A DNA stretch of 51,532 nucleotides from Candidatus Binatia bacterium (lineage in GTDB: Bacteria > Desulfobacterota > Binatia > UBA12015): NCBI GenBank assembly GCA_029243485.1, contig JAQWRY010000018.1, forward strand, positions 1 to 51,532, in the 5' to 3' direction. This document shows, piece after piece, positions 18,347-27,130 of the stretch. The notes under the pieces are model-generated. The model worked only from the letters and a program-made list of their open reading frames with translations, was not told the origin of the DNA and made no database searches. Made by a program: the position numbers and the translations under genes. Each line of letters begins with the position of its first letter. Within the stretch, counting starts at the first letter, position 1.

Positions 18347-18713
18347 GCGTGTACCACCAGGCCCACACGCCGAACAGGAACTGGAACGGGAGTCGCACCC
18401 AGTTCGTGACCGGGCTCCCGGTGCCGGGACCTTCCGGCCCGACGTTCTCGAGCATCATGTAGACGTTGGCCGGGTACACGGCGATGAGCAGGGCGATCAC
18501 ACCCCAAGCGGCGAGCACCCGAGTCTTCGGCTCGAGAAGATAGACGCCGAGTACGATCTCGATGAGTCCGGAGATCACGTTCAACCATTCGGGGTTGGGG
18601 AGCTCCGGGGGGATGATCGCGACGAAGAAGCTCGGGTTGATCAGGTGCAGGAAGCCCGTGAAGCACAGTTGGAACGACAGGAGGTAGAGGAGGGGCTTCT
18701 TGAATCTCGCCAT
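18330..18713 (-). CDS. DoxX-like small membrane protein
   Basis: 127 residues with about four transmembrane segments (near 7-33, 44-60, 68-86 and 102-122). The layout 'FTGFLHLINPSFFVAIIPPELPNPEWLNVISGLIEIVLGVYLL' is that of DoxX/DoxD-like membrane proteins. Function unknown; relatives accompany thiol-redox and thiosulfate systems. A second DoxX-like module occurs at the N-terminus of the selenoprotein at 19232. Confidence 0.8.
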   Translation of the reverse strand: MARFKKPLLYLLSFQLCFTGFLHLINPSFFVAIIPPELPNPEWLNVISGLIEIVLGVYLLEPKTRVLAAWGVIALLIAVYPANVYMMLENVGPEGPGTGSPVTNWVRLPFQFLFGVWAWWYTRPDPE

Positions 18714-18824
18714 CCGGGGAGTGTGCTCCTCTGAGGCTCGAAATCCAAGCGGTCGCCGGCGGCGGCAGCGGGAGGCGTCGTTCGTGCAGCGCGACGCGGT
18801 TGTCGTGCCCCGAAGAGCGGTCGG

Positions 18825-19007
18825 CTACCCAGCGGGTCGTAGATCTCGCTGAGCGGCATCATCGGCCTCTTCCTCTCCCTCTTCGAGGCCGATCTTCTCT
18901 CCTTCGCGCACGACATGCGACGGGACGGTGGTGGGCCCAACGCCGGCGTCGCCGCAGATGGCGAGGAGGGTGGCCAGAACGAGTGTCGTGAGCCGCTTCG
19001 ATTTCAT
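18825..19007 (-). CDS. Small exported acidic protein (hypothetical)
   Basis: A 60-residue ORF with a signal-peptide-like N-terminus (MKSKRLTTLVLATLLAICG) and a Glu/Asp-rich tail (KIGLEEGEEEADDAAQRD). GAGGA lies seven bases before the ATG, which supports translation. No homology is recognised; it may be a truncated remnant. The flanks 18714-18824 and 19008-19231 show nothing clear. Confidence 0.45.
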   Translation of the reverse strand: MKSKRLTTLVLATLLAICGDAGVGPTTVPSHVVREGEKIGLEEGEEEADDAAQRDLRPAG

Positions 19008-19231
19008 CGGTGTTTCCTCGTGTTCGTGCGGCCGTCGGGGATGGGGACGAAGAGGAATCGCGGGGGCCGCCGCATTGAAGATACCGGCATGGCACCGTCG
19101 GGTCATGAGTCCGGTCTGGACTCCGTCCCGAGGCGTGCTGTAATGAGGCCGACCCGCTCGAAGGAACCCGGCTGCAGACCGAATACACGACCGTCGTCGA
19201 CCCGGCGGAACTCGTCCCGCTGGCCATCGCG

Positions 19232-20254
19232 ATGGGAATCCACGTGATAGCGGCAATTCTGCAGACCGGGCTCGCGCTCTTCCTGATCGCTTCGGGTGTC
19301 TACGCGCTCGCTCGCCCTGGCGGCGATTCGGTTTGGGCGGGACGACTCGGGCTGGCTGTCAGCGGTGTCGCGGTTTCGAAGGTGTTTGCCGGTCTTCGAA
19401 TCGGACTCGGTGTGCTTTTGGTGCTGCCGTTTCTCACGGGCGCGCCCACGCTCGTATCTCTCGTCGCCGGCGTCCTTGCGTTCGGGGTTCTCCTCCTCGC
19501 GGAGCGCGCTCTTCCCAAAGGCGGGGTCCCGCGGGGGCGAATGGCCCGGCGGGTCGCGATCTTCGCCACGGCCGCGGTCGCCCTGTTCATCGTCTGGGAA
19601 GGCGAAGACGGATTGGCTCTCGCCGTCGCCCTCACCACGAACATGTCCGAGTCGCGTGTGCACGAACTCGACTGGCAGCACGAGAAGGACGTGGGCGCGC
19701 CCAAGGTCGGCGACGTCGCACCCGATTTCGAACTGCAGGACCCGGAGGGAGAGACCGCTGTGCGTCTCTCCGACTTCCGCGACAAGAGGCCGGTGGTCCT
19801 CGTCTTCGGGAGCTATACTTGACCTCCCTTCAGTAGTGGGGCCGGGCGTCTCACCGAACTTTACGAGAAGTACAACGACGAGGTCGAGTTCATCGTCGTG
19901 TACGTGAAGGAAGCGCATCCGACCGACAAGTGGTGGCTCGGACGGTCGCGCACGCAGCGCGTCCTTCATGGGTTGTCCGGCAACCCGGCTCGGTTGGATG
20001 TGAAGGACCCGGTCAACCTCGAGCAGCGCCGCAAGGTCGCCGCGAGCTGTCAGGCAAATCTCTTCGACGGTGTCGTGCCGCTGTACGTCGACACGATCGC
20101 CGATGAGGTGAGTGCGACCTATGCGGGGAAGCCGACGCGGATCTACCTGATCGGGAAGGATGGCCGCGTAGTCTACAACCCGGGAATCGGTCCGTTCGGC
20201 TTCAACCCGGACCACCTGGGCAACGAGATCGAGCAGTACCTCTCCGCCGGCTGA
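19232..20254 (+). CDS. Membrane-anchored iodothyronine-deiodinase-like selenoprotein
   Basis: A 340-residue frame with an in-frame TGA at 19820-19822 (codon 197). Residues 1-125 form about four membrane helices resembling DoxX-like proteins. From about 155 a thioredoxin-like/peroxiredoxin domain starts ('GDVAPDFELQDPEGETAVRLSDF'). The catalytic segment is VLVFGSYT-U-PPF, then 'YEKYNDEVEFIVVYVKEAHPTDKW'. This matches the deiodinase signature FGS-x-T-U-PPF with a downstream YxxEAHxxDxW. Bacterial deiodinase-like proteins are known as redox selenoproteins; true deiodination is not implied. No strong ribosome-binding site precedes ATG 19232. The frame is open further up, and a CTG at about 19172 behind AAGGA could be the real start. 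Confidence 0.9.
19836..19854 (+). promoter_or_regulatory. Candidate SECIS of the deiodinase-like gene
   Basis: GTGGGG pairs with TCTCAC (5-6 bp including G-U pairs) around the 7-base loop CCGGGCG, with the loop about 20-26 bases after the TGA. The position is right for a bacterial SECIS, but the stem is weaker than in the peroxidase gene. An alternative hairpin nearer the TGA (loop TTCAGTA) is also possible. Confidence 0.45.
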
Positions 20255-20264
20255 CGGCGCCGCG

Positions 20265-20864
20265 CTAGTTCACGTCGATTGCGCTGCGGAAGGCTTCGGG
20301 ATCGAGACCGTATCGCCGCAGAAGGGCCGTGAAGACTTGCTGCTGTAGGGCGGGATCGAGGCCCTCCCACTGGCTCCGCATCGATTGGCGCTCTCCGTCG
20401 TCGAGCGGACCATGGAGGATCCGCCCGCCGAACGCCCCGGCCCAGTCCTGCGCGTTCGGTTGTCGCTTCGGCCCCTGGCCTTGGCCGCCGGTCGGCGCGG
20501 CCGGGCCACGGCTCTGCTTCGGCGCGACGGCGTGTGCGTCCCCGGTGCTTTCCTTGGCCATCGACACGAAGGCGGTGAGGAGTTCGCCGATGTCTCGATC
20601 CAGCTCGGAGACACGCTCTTCGAGTCGAGCGCTCTCCTCCTGGTATCGGGTGGCGCGCTGCTCGGACACCCAGATGCCGATCGCGGGACCCAAGATCCCC
20701 GCTCCGATCAGAGCCACGTAGAGGCTCGTGGTGAACCATCGACGGTCGGTCTCGATTCGGATGACCCGTTCCTGCAGCTCCCACAAACGACCGTCATCGA
20801 CGGGCGGCTGGTTTTTCGGGGCGGCAGGGGCGGGTTCGCGTCCGATGGGGCGCGGTGGGAGCAT
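20265..20864 (-). CDS. Hypothetical membrane protein with coiled coil
   Basis: 199 residues. A short Pro-rich N-terminus precedes one transmembrane helix (about 47-66, 'LYVALIGAGILGPAIGIWV') and a charged coiled-coil stretch (about 68-100). A Pro/Gly/Gln linker leads to a C-terminal domain ('PLDDGERQSMRSQWEGLDPALQQQVFTALLRRYGLDPEAF'). No named family is recognised. It converges on the deiodinase-like gene with a 10-base gap and is divergent from the TonB receptor over about 244 bases, which hold no gene. Confidence 0.7.
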   Translation of the reverse strand: MLPPRPIGREPAPAAPKNQPPVDDGRLWELQERVIRIETDRRWFTTSLYVALIGAGILGPAIGIWVSEQRATRYQEESARLEERVSELDRDIGELLTAFVSMAKESTGDAHAVAPKQSRGPAAPTGGQGQGPKRQPNAQDWAGAFGGRILHGPLDDGERQSMRSQWEGLDPALQQQVFTALLRRYGLDPEAFRSAIDVN

Positions 20865-21108
20865 GGACTCCGGACGATATCAGCGGGGGGCCGCCGCGCA
20901 CTACGCGAAAAATGGGCGAAGAGAGGCCTATAGGTTCTAGCGGATCTTCGGGGTTCCGACGACGCCAGCGGGCCCATGCGAGCCCATTCGGGGCCGTTGT
21001 CCGGAGCGTTTTGTTTTCGGATGGGATGGGATGTAGTGCTTCGTCGATTGACGAGCGTTGGGGCGCTGTTTCCCGAACGTACCGACTTTTGAAAGCGAGC
21101 CCCCAATA

Positions 21109-23553
21109 GTGGAACGATTACCCTGGGCCGCGGCCCTCCTCTTGCTCATCCCGACGCTGGTGTTGGCGCAGGGGGAGACTGTTGCCCCATCGACCTACGT
21201 GGAGGATTCCGAGGAACCCGTCGCGCTCGGCGGCGAGGAGTACGAAGCTGATGCTGCGGGCGCCCAGGCCGAGGCCGTCGAAGACACGGGGTCGGCGACC
21301 GGGCTTTCCCGCCGCAGTGCCGACCGCGTCGAAGAAATCGTCGTGAGCGCTCGGAAGCGAGCTGAGCGGCTGGAAGACACGCCGGTGTCAGTAACGGCGC
21401 TCAGCGAGAGCACGCTGCGTGAGGCCGGCATTACGCGCGTGGATCAGATTCAGGAGCTGGTCCCGAACATGACGTTCCTGCAGAGCTTCGCGGGCGCAGC
21501 CGGGGTGCAGATCCGATTGCGCGGTGTAGGCACGTCGGCGCCCGGGCCGGCGTTCGATCCGGGCGTCGGGTTCTATGTGGACGGCGTGTTCCTCTCGCGC
21601 GCGCAGGGCGCTCTGATCGACGTCGTGGACGTGCAGCAGATCGAAGTTCTCCGCGGCCCGCAGGGGACGCTGTTCGGAAAAAATACCGTCGGCGGTTCGG
21701 TCAACCTCACGACCGTGAAGCCCGGGCCCGACCAGGAGGGCTTCATCATGGTCCGCCCCGGGAACCTCGGCGCCATCGACACGCGCGCGATGGTCAACCT
21801 TCCGATCGGGAGCGGGTGGCTCGAGGACCGATTGTTCACGCGTCTCGCCTTCGCGAGTGCGCAGAACCGTGGATACAATTACAACGCGTTTCGCGACGAG
21901 TACGTCTCCGATCGCAACTCGCTCAGCTTTCTCGGAAGCCTGCGCTTTCTGCCGATCGACGACGTGACGATCGACGTGAGCGGTACCTGGTCGAAGGACA
22001 TCACTCAGGGGCGTGGTGGTCAGTGCGTGAACATCACGGAGGGCGGTCTCACGGCGCTCGTTCCAGGTGACTACCCGGCCGTGTGTGCCGAGACGCGCCC
22101 GTTCGAGTCCGGCGCGAATCTGGACCAGCTGAGCAACATCTCGAACTACGGCACGTGGGGCACCATCCGATGGGCTGCCGGCGACCTGGGTCCGATCGAG
22201 GACATCGCTCTCAAGTCGCTCACCTCCTGGCGCCAGCAGTCGATCCGCACACGGACGGACCTCGAGGGGAGCCGTATTGCGGTCGTTGATGTGAACCAGG
22301 CGGGAGGGAGCCCGACGGACGGTACGCCCGGGAGCGCGCAGCAGATTCAACAAGAGCTCCAACTGAACGCGAGCACCTGGGACGGACGGATCAACTTAGT
22401 CAGCGGCCTATTCACTTATTGGGAGAAGGCCGAGGCCGGCAATACGGTGTTCGTGCACGTCACGCCGACGGGTACGCCGACCGCGACGAACAGTGCGATC
22501 TCCACCGACAACTTCACCTGGGCGTTGTACGGACAGGGCACCGCGGACGTGACTGACTGGCTGAGTCTGACGGCGGGCATTCGCTACACGTCCGATCGCA
22601 AGGGCGTAGCGCAGTTCAACCAGGATACGTTCGACCCGAGTCTTCCGGGCTCCGGCGGAAGCGGAGAGAAAACCTTTCAGTCCTGGACGCCGATGGGGAC
22701 CATCGCGTTGCTCGCACCGGAGAGCTGGATCGACGAGACGCCGATCGATCACTTGATGACGTACTTCAGGTACTCGCGGGGCTTCAAAGGCGGCGGATTC
22801 AACGCGGCGGTCCAGGCTGCGTCGACCGTGACACCCTCGCCGTACGATCCGGAGACGCTCGACAACTTCGAGGTCGGGTTCAAGACAATCACGTTCGACC
22901 GGCGTGTGACGATGAACGTCGCGCTCTTCTACGGAAAGTACGAGGACATCCAGATCACCGCGCAGCGAAGCCTGGAGGACGAAGAGGGGAATCTCACGGT
23001 ACAGCGCCTGACCCTGAACGCCGCGAAGGCCACGACCCAGGGGGCCGAGGTCGAGATTCAGGCCCGGCCTCTGCCCGGCCTGAATCTCTCGGGGACGCTC
23101 GGATATCTCGACGCGACGTACGACAATTTCCCGGGCGCGCTCTCCGATCTGAACGGCCAGGCGATCGACCGTGGCGGTCAGGGCTTCAACAACGCGCCGA
23201 GCCTGCAGACCTTCCTGTCGGTCCAGTACTCTCTCCCCGTTTCCGCGGGCCTGGACAGCTCCCCATGGCTCGAAGGCTGGATCACGCCGCGGCTCGAGTG
23301 GGCCTACCGCGACCGCTACCACGTGCTCGGCCCCGAAGTCTCCGAGACGGTGCAGCCGGGCTACAACCTCATCAACGCACGCCTCTCCTACGACTTCCTG
23401 GACGACCGCGCGCAGGTTGCCCTCTGGGGCAAGAACCTGATCGACGAGGGCTTCATCGACGACGCCTTCGCCGTCGGCGCCGCCTTCGGCTCCGCCCTGC
23501 GCTTCTATGGCCTCCCCCGAACCTACGGGGCCGAATTGAGCTATCGCTTCTAA
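21109..23553 (+). CDS. TonB-dependent outer-membrane receptor
   Basis: About 814 residues from GTG 21109, which gives a signal peptide (LPWAAALLLLIPTLVLAQG); the upstream in-frame TTG adds a poor N-terminus. A TonB-box-like segment 'VEEIVVSAR' precedes the plug ('LEDTPVSVTALSESTLREAGITRVDQIQELVPNM', 'GVGFYVDGVFLSRAQGALIDVVDVQQIEVLRGPQGTLFGKNTVGGSVNL'). A 22-strand barrel ends 'GLPRTYGAELSYRF' with the C-terminal Phe needed for outer-membrane insertion. This sub-type, common in sphingomonads, usually imports unknown organic substrates rather than siderophores. A palindrome follows the stop. Confidence 0.95.
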   Translation: MERLPWAAALLLLIPTLVLAQGETVAPSTYVEDSEEPVALGGEEYEADAAGAQAEAVEDTGSATGLSRRSADRVEEIVVSARKRAERLEDTPVSVTALSESTLREAGITRVDQIQELVPNMTFLQSFAGAAGVQIRLRGVGTSAPGPAFDPGVGFYVDGVFLSRAQGALIDVVDVQQIEVLRGPQGTLFGKNTVGGSVNLTTVKPGPDQEGFIMVRPGNLGAIDTRAMVNLPIGSGWLEDRLFTRLAFASAQNRGYNYNAFRDEYVSDRNSLSFLGSLRFLPIDDVTIDVSGTWSKDITQGRGGQCVNITEGGLTALVPGDYPAVCAETRPFESGANLDQLSNISNYGTWGTIRWAAGDLGPIEDIALKSLTSWRQQSIRTRTDLEGSRIAVVDVNQAGGSPTDGTPGSAQQIQQELQLNASTWDGRINLVSGLFTYWEKAEAGNTVFVHVTPTGTPTATNSAISTDNFTWALYGQGTADVTDWLSLTAGIRYTSDRKGVAQFNQDTFDPSLPGSGGSGEKTFQSWTPMGTIALLAPESWIDETPIDHLMTYFRYSRGFKGGGFNAAVQAASTVTPSPYDPETLDNFEVGFKTITFDRRVTMNVALFYGKYEDIQITAQRSLEDEEGNLTVQRLTLNAAKATTQGAEVEIQARPLPGLNLSGTLGYLDATYDNFPGALSDLNGQAIDRGGQGFNNAPSLQTFLSVQYSLPVSAGLDSSPWLEGWITPRLEWAYRDRYHVLGPEVSETVQPGYNLINARLSYDFLDDRAQVALWGKNLIDEGFIDDAFAVGAAFGSALRFYGLPRTYGAELSYRF

Positions 23554-23565
23554 AGAAGACAGCAG

Positions 23566-23591
23566 TGGGGACACACTTCAGTGTGTCCCCA
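23566..23591. repeat. REP-like palindrome TGGGGACACACT
   Basis: A perfect 12-bp palindrome, TGGGGACACACT (23566-23577) and AGTGTGTCCCCA (23580-23591), with a TC centre. It begins 13 bases after the TonB receptor stop and ends on the ATG of the next gene. It could act as a terminator or mRNA-stabilising hairpin. In my recollection this motif recurs between genes of many bacteria as a REP-type element; a genome count would decide. Confidence 0.8.
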
Positions 23592-24710
23592 ATGCAAACT
23601 ATCACCCAGATGACGACCAGAGATTCCGCCGAGATTAAAGAACGTCCCCTCACTCCGGGGGCCTTGACGACTGCGCTTACCGGGGCGTTTCCGGGGGTGG
23701 AGGTCGCGGAGGTGCGGGTTCTCGAGCGGTCGACGGGGACGAACAGCAATGCGCGCATTGGTCTGACCTATCGCCATCGGGAAGGTGCTCCGGAGACTCT
23801 CTTCGTGAAGCTTCCCTCGACGGGGGCCACGCAGCGGGAGCTCGTGCGGAAGAGTGGGATGTCCGAACGGGAACTCGGTTTCTATCGGGACGTCGCGCGG
23901 GACGTGTCGCTTCGCGTCCCGGGGGTTTACGGGACGGAGTTCGACCGCGAGACCGGCGACTTCGCGATGCTGCTCGAGGACGTGGTCACCACCGGTTGTC
24001 GGTTCTTGTCCCCAGCGGAGAAGATCTCGTTTGAGACCGCGCGCGGCGCCGTGGAAGATCTCGCGGATCTACATCTCACGCATCGGACGAACGATGCGCT
24101 TCGCGAGCGGACCCGGTGGGTCGGTCCCCAGATCCGGCTGCGCGAGTATGGCGCGGGGATGCTCGGCCTGGCCCTCGAGCATTGCCGGGCGGGTCTCACC
24201 GATGAGTTCGCGCGGATTGCGCAGTTCTACATCGATCATCACGACGCGGTGCAGGACGAGTGGGACAAGGGCGCCTGGTCGATCGTTCACGGGGACTGTC
24301 ATTGGGGGAACTTGTTCCTCGACGGCGAGCGGATCGGGTTCTTCGACTGGGGCTGCATGGCCTACATGCCGGGCATGCGCGACGTTGGCTATTTCTTGTG
24401 CATGGGTCTCTCCGTCGACGACCGGCGGCGGTATGAGCGCGACCTGATCCAGGTCTATCTCGACCGGATTGCCGCCGGCGGCGGACCGCCGATGGGGATG
24501 GACGAAGCCTGGGAGATGCATCGCCTACACGCGGCCTACGCGGTGCCCGCGTCCGCACCCGCCTCGATCTACGGGCTCCTGAAGGACAAGGTCGAATTCG
24601 ATCCGGAGTTCGTCGCCGAATTCCTGGTCCGCTCGAGCGCCGCGATCGCTGATCTGGACGCGTACGATGCCCTTTCGACCCGGGTGCTCTCCGCGCCTGA
24701 GGGGCCGTAA
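23592..24710 (+). CDS. Phosphotransferase (APH/ecdysteroid-kinase-like) family protein
   Basis: About 372 residues. The kinase-like core has 'IVHGDCHWGNLFLDGERIGFFDWG', the Brenner-type catalytic HGDxHxxN with the metal-binding Asp of FDWG, and N-terminal 'TGTNSNARIGLTY' as the nucleotide loop. It phosphorylates a small hydroxylated or amino substrate, or may assist acyl-CoA metabolism as in related Actinobacteria and Proteobacteria; substrate unknown. ATG 23592 and ATG 23610 are both possible, and neither has a ribosome-binding site. Residues about 7-20 of the product are encoded by a palindromic repeat fragment, so the start region was rebuilt by repeat insertion. Confidence 0.85.
   Translation: MQTITQMTTRDSAEIKERPLTPGALTTALTGAFPGVEVAEVRVLERSTGTNSNARIGLTYRHREGAPETLFVKLPSTGATQRELVRKSGMSERELGFYRDVARDVSLRVPGVYGTEFDRETGDFAMLLEDVVTTGCRFLSPAEKISFETARGAVEDLADLHLTHRTNDALRERTRWVGPQIRLREYGAGMLGLALEHCRAGLTDEFARIAQFYIDHHDAVQDEWDKGAWSIVHGDCHWGNLFLDGERIGFFDWGCMAYMPGMRDVGYFLCMGLSVDDRRRYERDLIQVYLDRIAAGGGPPMGMDEAWEMHRLHAAYAVPASAPASIYGLLKDKVEFDPEFVAEFLVRSSAAIADLDAYDALSTRVLSAPEGP
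23612..23649. repeat. Dispersed palindromic repeat, degenerate arm (copy 2) inside a CDS start
   Basis: On the minus strand it reads GGGGACGTTCTTTAATCTCG followed by GCGG and, after a short gap, TGGTCGTC. It aligns with the arm at 35-74, with one gap and several changes. It lies within the first 20 codons of the kinase-like gene, encoding 'SAEIKERPL'. Similarity is strongest over the terminal 20 bases. Confidence 0.6.
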
Positions 24711-24826
24711 CCGAAATGCAGGCGTGTCAATTGGGCCCTTGTCTGGGGCCGGTCCGCTCACCTAAAATCTGGTGTCGCGCACCTCGCGTCTGCCCTTCGC
24801 GCAGTTGCGCCCAACTCCCGGGGCCC

Positions 24827-27109
24827 TTGTTGAATCTACTACGTCGATCCTTCGCGCTTGCCGCGGCCGTTCTCATTGCAATTCCTGCTGCAGCGAGTGC
24901 GCAATCGATCGCCCGCCAGTGGAACGAGCTGAACCTGGAGGCCACTCGTCGCGATCTGGCGCGTCCCACGGTGCACGCCCGCAACCTCTTCCACACGTCG
25001 GTCGCGATGTGGGACGCTTGGGCGGCGTACGACGAATACGCGCTGACTTATCTGAACCACGAGCGCGCGTCCGCCGGTGACGTGGCCGCGGCGCGCGCCG
25101 AGGCGATCAGCTTTGCGGCGTACCGGGTCCTCTCGTCACGGTTTGCGACGTCGGTGGGTAGCGCCGTCACGCTCCCGGCGCTCGACGCGAAGATGGATGC
25201 GCTTGGCCACGACCGGAACTTCACGAGCGAGGTGGGCGACACGCCGGCCGCTCTCGGAAACCGCATCGCCGCCGCGGTCTTGGCCTTCGGCGCCGCCGAC
25301 GGCTCGAACGAGGCGAACGGCTACATCAATCAGTTCTACCTCCCATCGAACCCCCCAATTCTTCCGGCGCTGTCCGGAAACCCCGATCTCGTCGATCCCA
25401 ATCGGTGGCAGCCGATCGCACTCGACTTCTTCATCGATCAAGCGGGGAATACTATTCCGGGTGGGTATCCCGAGTTTCTGAGCTCGGAGTGGGGGATCGT
25501 TACGCCGTTCGCGCTGAGCCCGGCGGATCTCACGATCTACAACCGAGGTGGGTTCGACTATTGGGTCTACCACGATCCGGGCGTGCCGCCGGAGTTCGGT
25601 GGCGCGACGAACGACGAGTACCACACGACGTTCGAGCAGGTGCTGGAGTGGAGCGCTCGCCTCGATCCCGCCGACGGCGTAATGATCGACATCAGCCCGA
25701 ACGCGCGCGGGAACAACACGCTCGGCACCAACGACGGAATGGGCTATGCGGCCAATCCCAAGACGGGGCTCCCCTATGAGCCAGAGGTCGTTTTGGCGGG
25801 AGACTACTACCGGACCCTGGCAGAGTTCTGGGCCGATGGCCCCGACTCCGAGACGCCGCCGGGACATTGGTTCGTGCTCGCGAACGACGTGGCCGACCAC
25901 GCGGAACATCAGTCCCGCATCGGCGGCGTCGGCCCCGTCGTCGATCCGCTCGAGTGGGATGTGAAGGTCTACCTCACCCTCGGAGGCGCGATGCACGACG
26001 TCGCGATCTCCGCGTGGGGGACGAAGGGTTGGTACGACTCCGTGCGCCCGGTCTCGGTCCTGCGTTTCCTCGCGGATCTGGGCCAGCGCAGCGATCCGCT
26101 CGAACTGTCGTATCACGCGGACGGCATTGCACTGGAGCCGGGTCGCGTCGAGGTAGTCGCTCTCGCGACCGTCGCTCCCGGCGAGCGCCACGAGCACCTC
26201 GCTGGCCCGGGCAATGTCAACGTAGGCAAGATCGCCGCGCGAGCGTGGCGTGGACCGGACTACATCGCGGATCCGTTGACGGACACCGCTGGCGTGGACT
26301 GGATCCTCGTCGAGAATTGGTGGCCGTACCAGCGCCCGAGTTTCGTCACGCCGCCGTTTGCCGGCTACGTCTCCGGGCACAGCACGTTCAGCCGGGCGGC
26401 GGCCGAGGTGATGACGCAGCTGACGGGTGACGCGTACTTTCCCGGTGGTCTGGGTGAGTTCGAGGCACCGCAGGATGCGTTTCTCGTGTTCGAAAATGGT
26501 CCGAGCATCGACGTGACCCTTCAGTGGGCCACGTACTTCGACGCTGCCGACGAGTGCAGCTTGTCGCGGATCTACGGTGGCATCCATCCTTCCGGGGACG
26601 ATATCCCCGGCCGCTTCATGGGTGCTGCCATGGGCCCCGACGCGGTGGCTCTAGCGACGTCCTACTTCGGTCCTCATCCGACGCTCGAACTCTCCCGCGC
26701 GACCGCGTGGCCGCGTAGTCAGGGCCGCGGAAAGATCTCTCTGAAGGGAACGCTTCGGACTGGCGTCTACGGGGCGACTGACGTTCTCGACGTGTCTAGC
26801 GGGTTTGAGGTCACCGTGACGGACGACCTCACCTTGAATGAGGTCGGCGTCCTAGACGCGGACGACTGCGTCACGAAGAAGAACGGCAAGATCAGGTGCC
26901 GCTCGGACGACAAGACCTTGAAGGTCACGTTCAAGCCTTCGAAGCAGACCCCGGGTGAGTATGGGATCACCGTGAAGATCAAGGGTCGGGACTTCGGGGA
27001 GCCCGTCGCGGGGCCCATTCGCGTCGACCTTGCGGCCGCCGGAGTCGAGTGGGCAGGGCGCATCACATTGTGCGCCGGCCTGAACGCGAAGGTCGTCTGT
27101 AAGAACTGA
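24827..27109 (+). CDS. Vanadium-dependent haloperoxidase-like (PAP2 superfamily) secreted enzyme
   Basis: About 760 residues. TTG 24827 or 24830 is preferred because it gives a compact signal peptide (LLRRSFALAAAVLIAIPAAASAQS); an ATG at 24716 would add 37 unlike residues and has no ribosome-binding site. Haloperoxidase landmarks are 'GTKGWYDSVRPVSVLR', 'PFAGYVSGHSTFSRAAAEVM' (the SGH vanadate/phosphate motif) and 'SRIYGGIHPSGDDIPGR' (Arg and His ligands). Expected activity is halide oxidation with H2O2, or phosphatase-like chemistry. A C-terminal domain of about 120 residues after 690 is Lys/Asp-rich and beta-predicted, with 'DDCVTKKNGKIRC', and may be a secretion or binding module. It is convergent with the nitronate monooxygenase gene. 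Confidence 0.88.
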   Translation: MLNLLRRSFALAAAVLIAIPAAASAQSIARQWNELNLEATRRDLARPTVHARNLFHTSVAMWDAWAAYDEYALTYLNHERASAGDVAAARAEAISFAAYRVLSSRFATSVGSAVTLPALDAKMDALGHDRNFTSEVGDTPAALGNRIAAAVLAFGAADGSNEANGYINQFYLPSNPPILPALSGNPDLVDPNRWQPIALDFFIDQAGNTIPGGYPEFLSSEWGIVTPFALSPADLTIYNRGGFDYWVYHDPGVPPEFGGATNDEYHTTFEQVLEWSARLDPADGVMIDISPNARGNNTLGTNDGMGYAANPKTGLPYEPEVVLAGDYYRTLAEFWADGPDSETPPGHWFVLANDVADHAEHQSRIGGVGPVVDPLEWDVKVYLTLGGAMHDVAISAWGTKGWYDSVRPVSVLRFLADLGQRSDPLELSYHADGIALEPGRVEVVALATVAPGERHEHLAGPGNVNVGKIAARAWRGPDYIADPLTDTAGVDWILVENWWPYQRPSFVTPPFAGYVSGHSTFSRAAAEVMTQLTGDAYFPGGLGEFEAPQDAFLVFENGPSIDVTLQWATYFDAADECSLSRIYGGIHPSGDDIPGRFMGAAMGPDAVALATSYFGPHPTLELSRATAWPRSQGRGKISLKGTLRTGVYGATDVLDVSSGFEVTVTDDLTLNEVGVLDADDCVTKKNGKIRCRSDDKTLKVTFKPSKQTPGEYGITVKIKGRDFGEPVAGPIRVDLAAAGVEWAGRITLCAGLNAKVVCKN

Positions 27110-27130
27110 TCCGTCGACGTCAGGACGGAT
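27109..27130. terminator. Possible bidirectional terminator
   Basis: ATCCGTC (27109-27115) pairs with GACGGAT (27124-27130) over an 8-base loop, between two converging genes and overlapping both stop regions. The stem is short and no T-tract follows. Confidence 0.4.
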
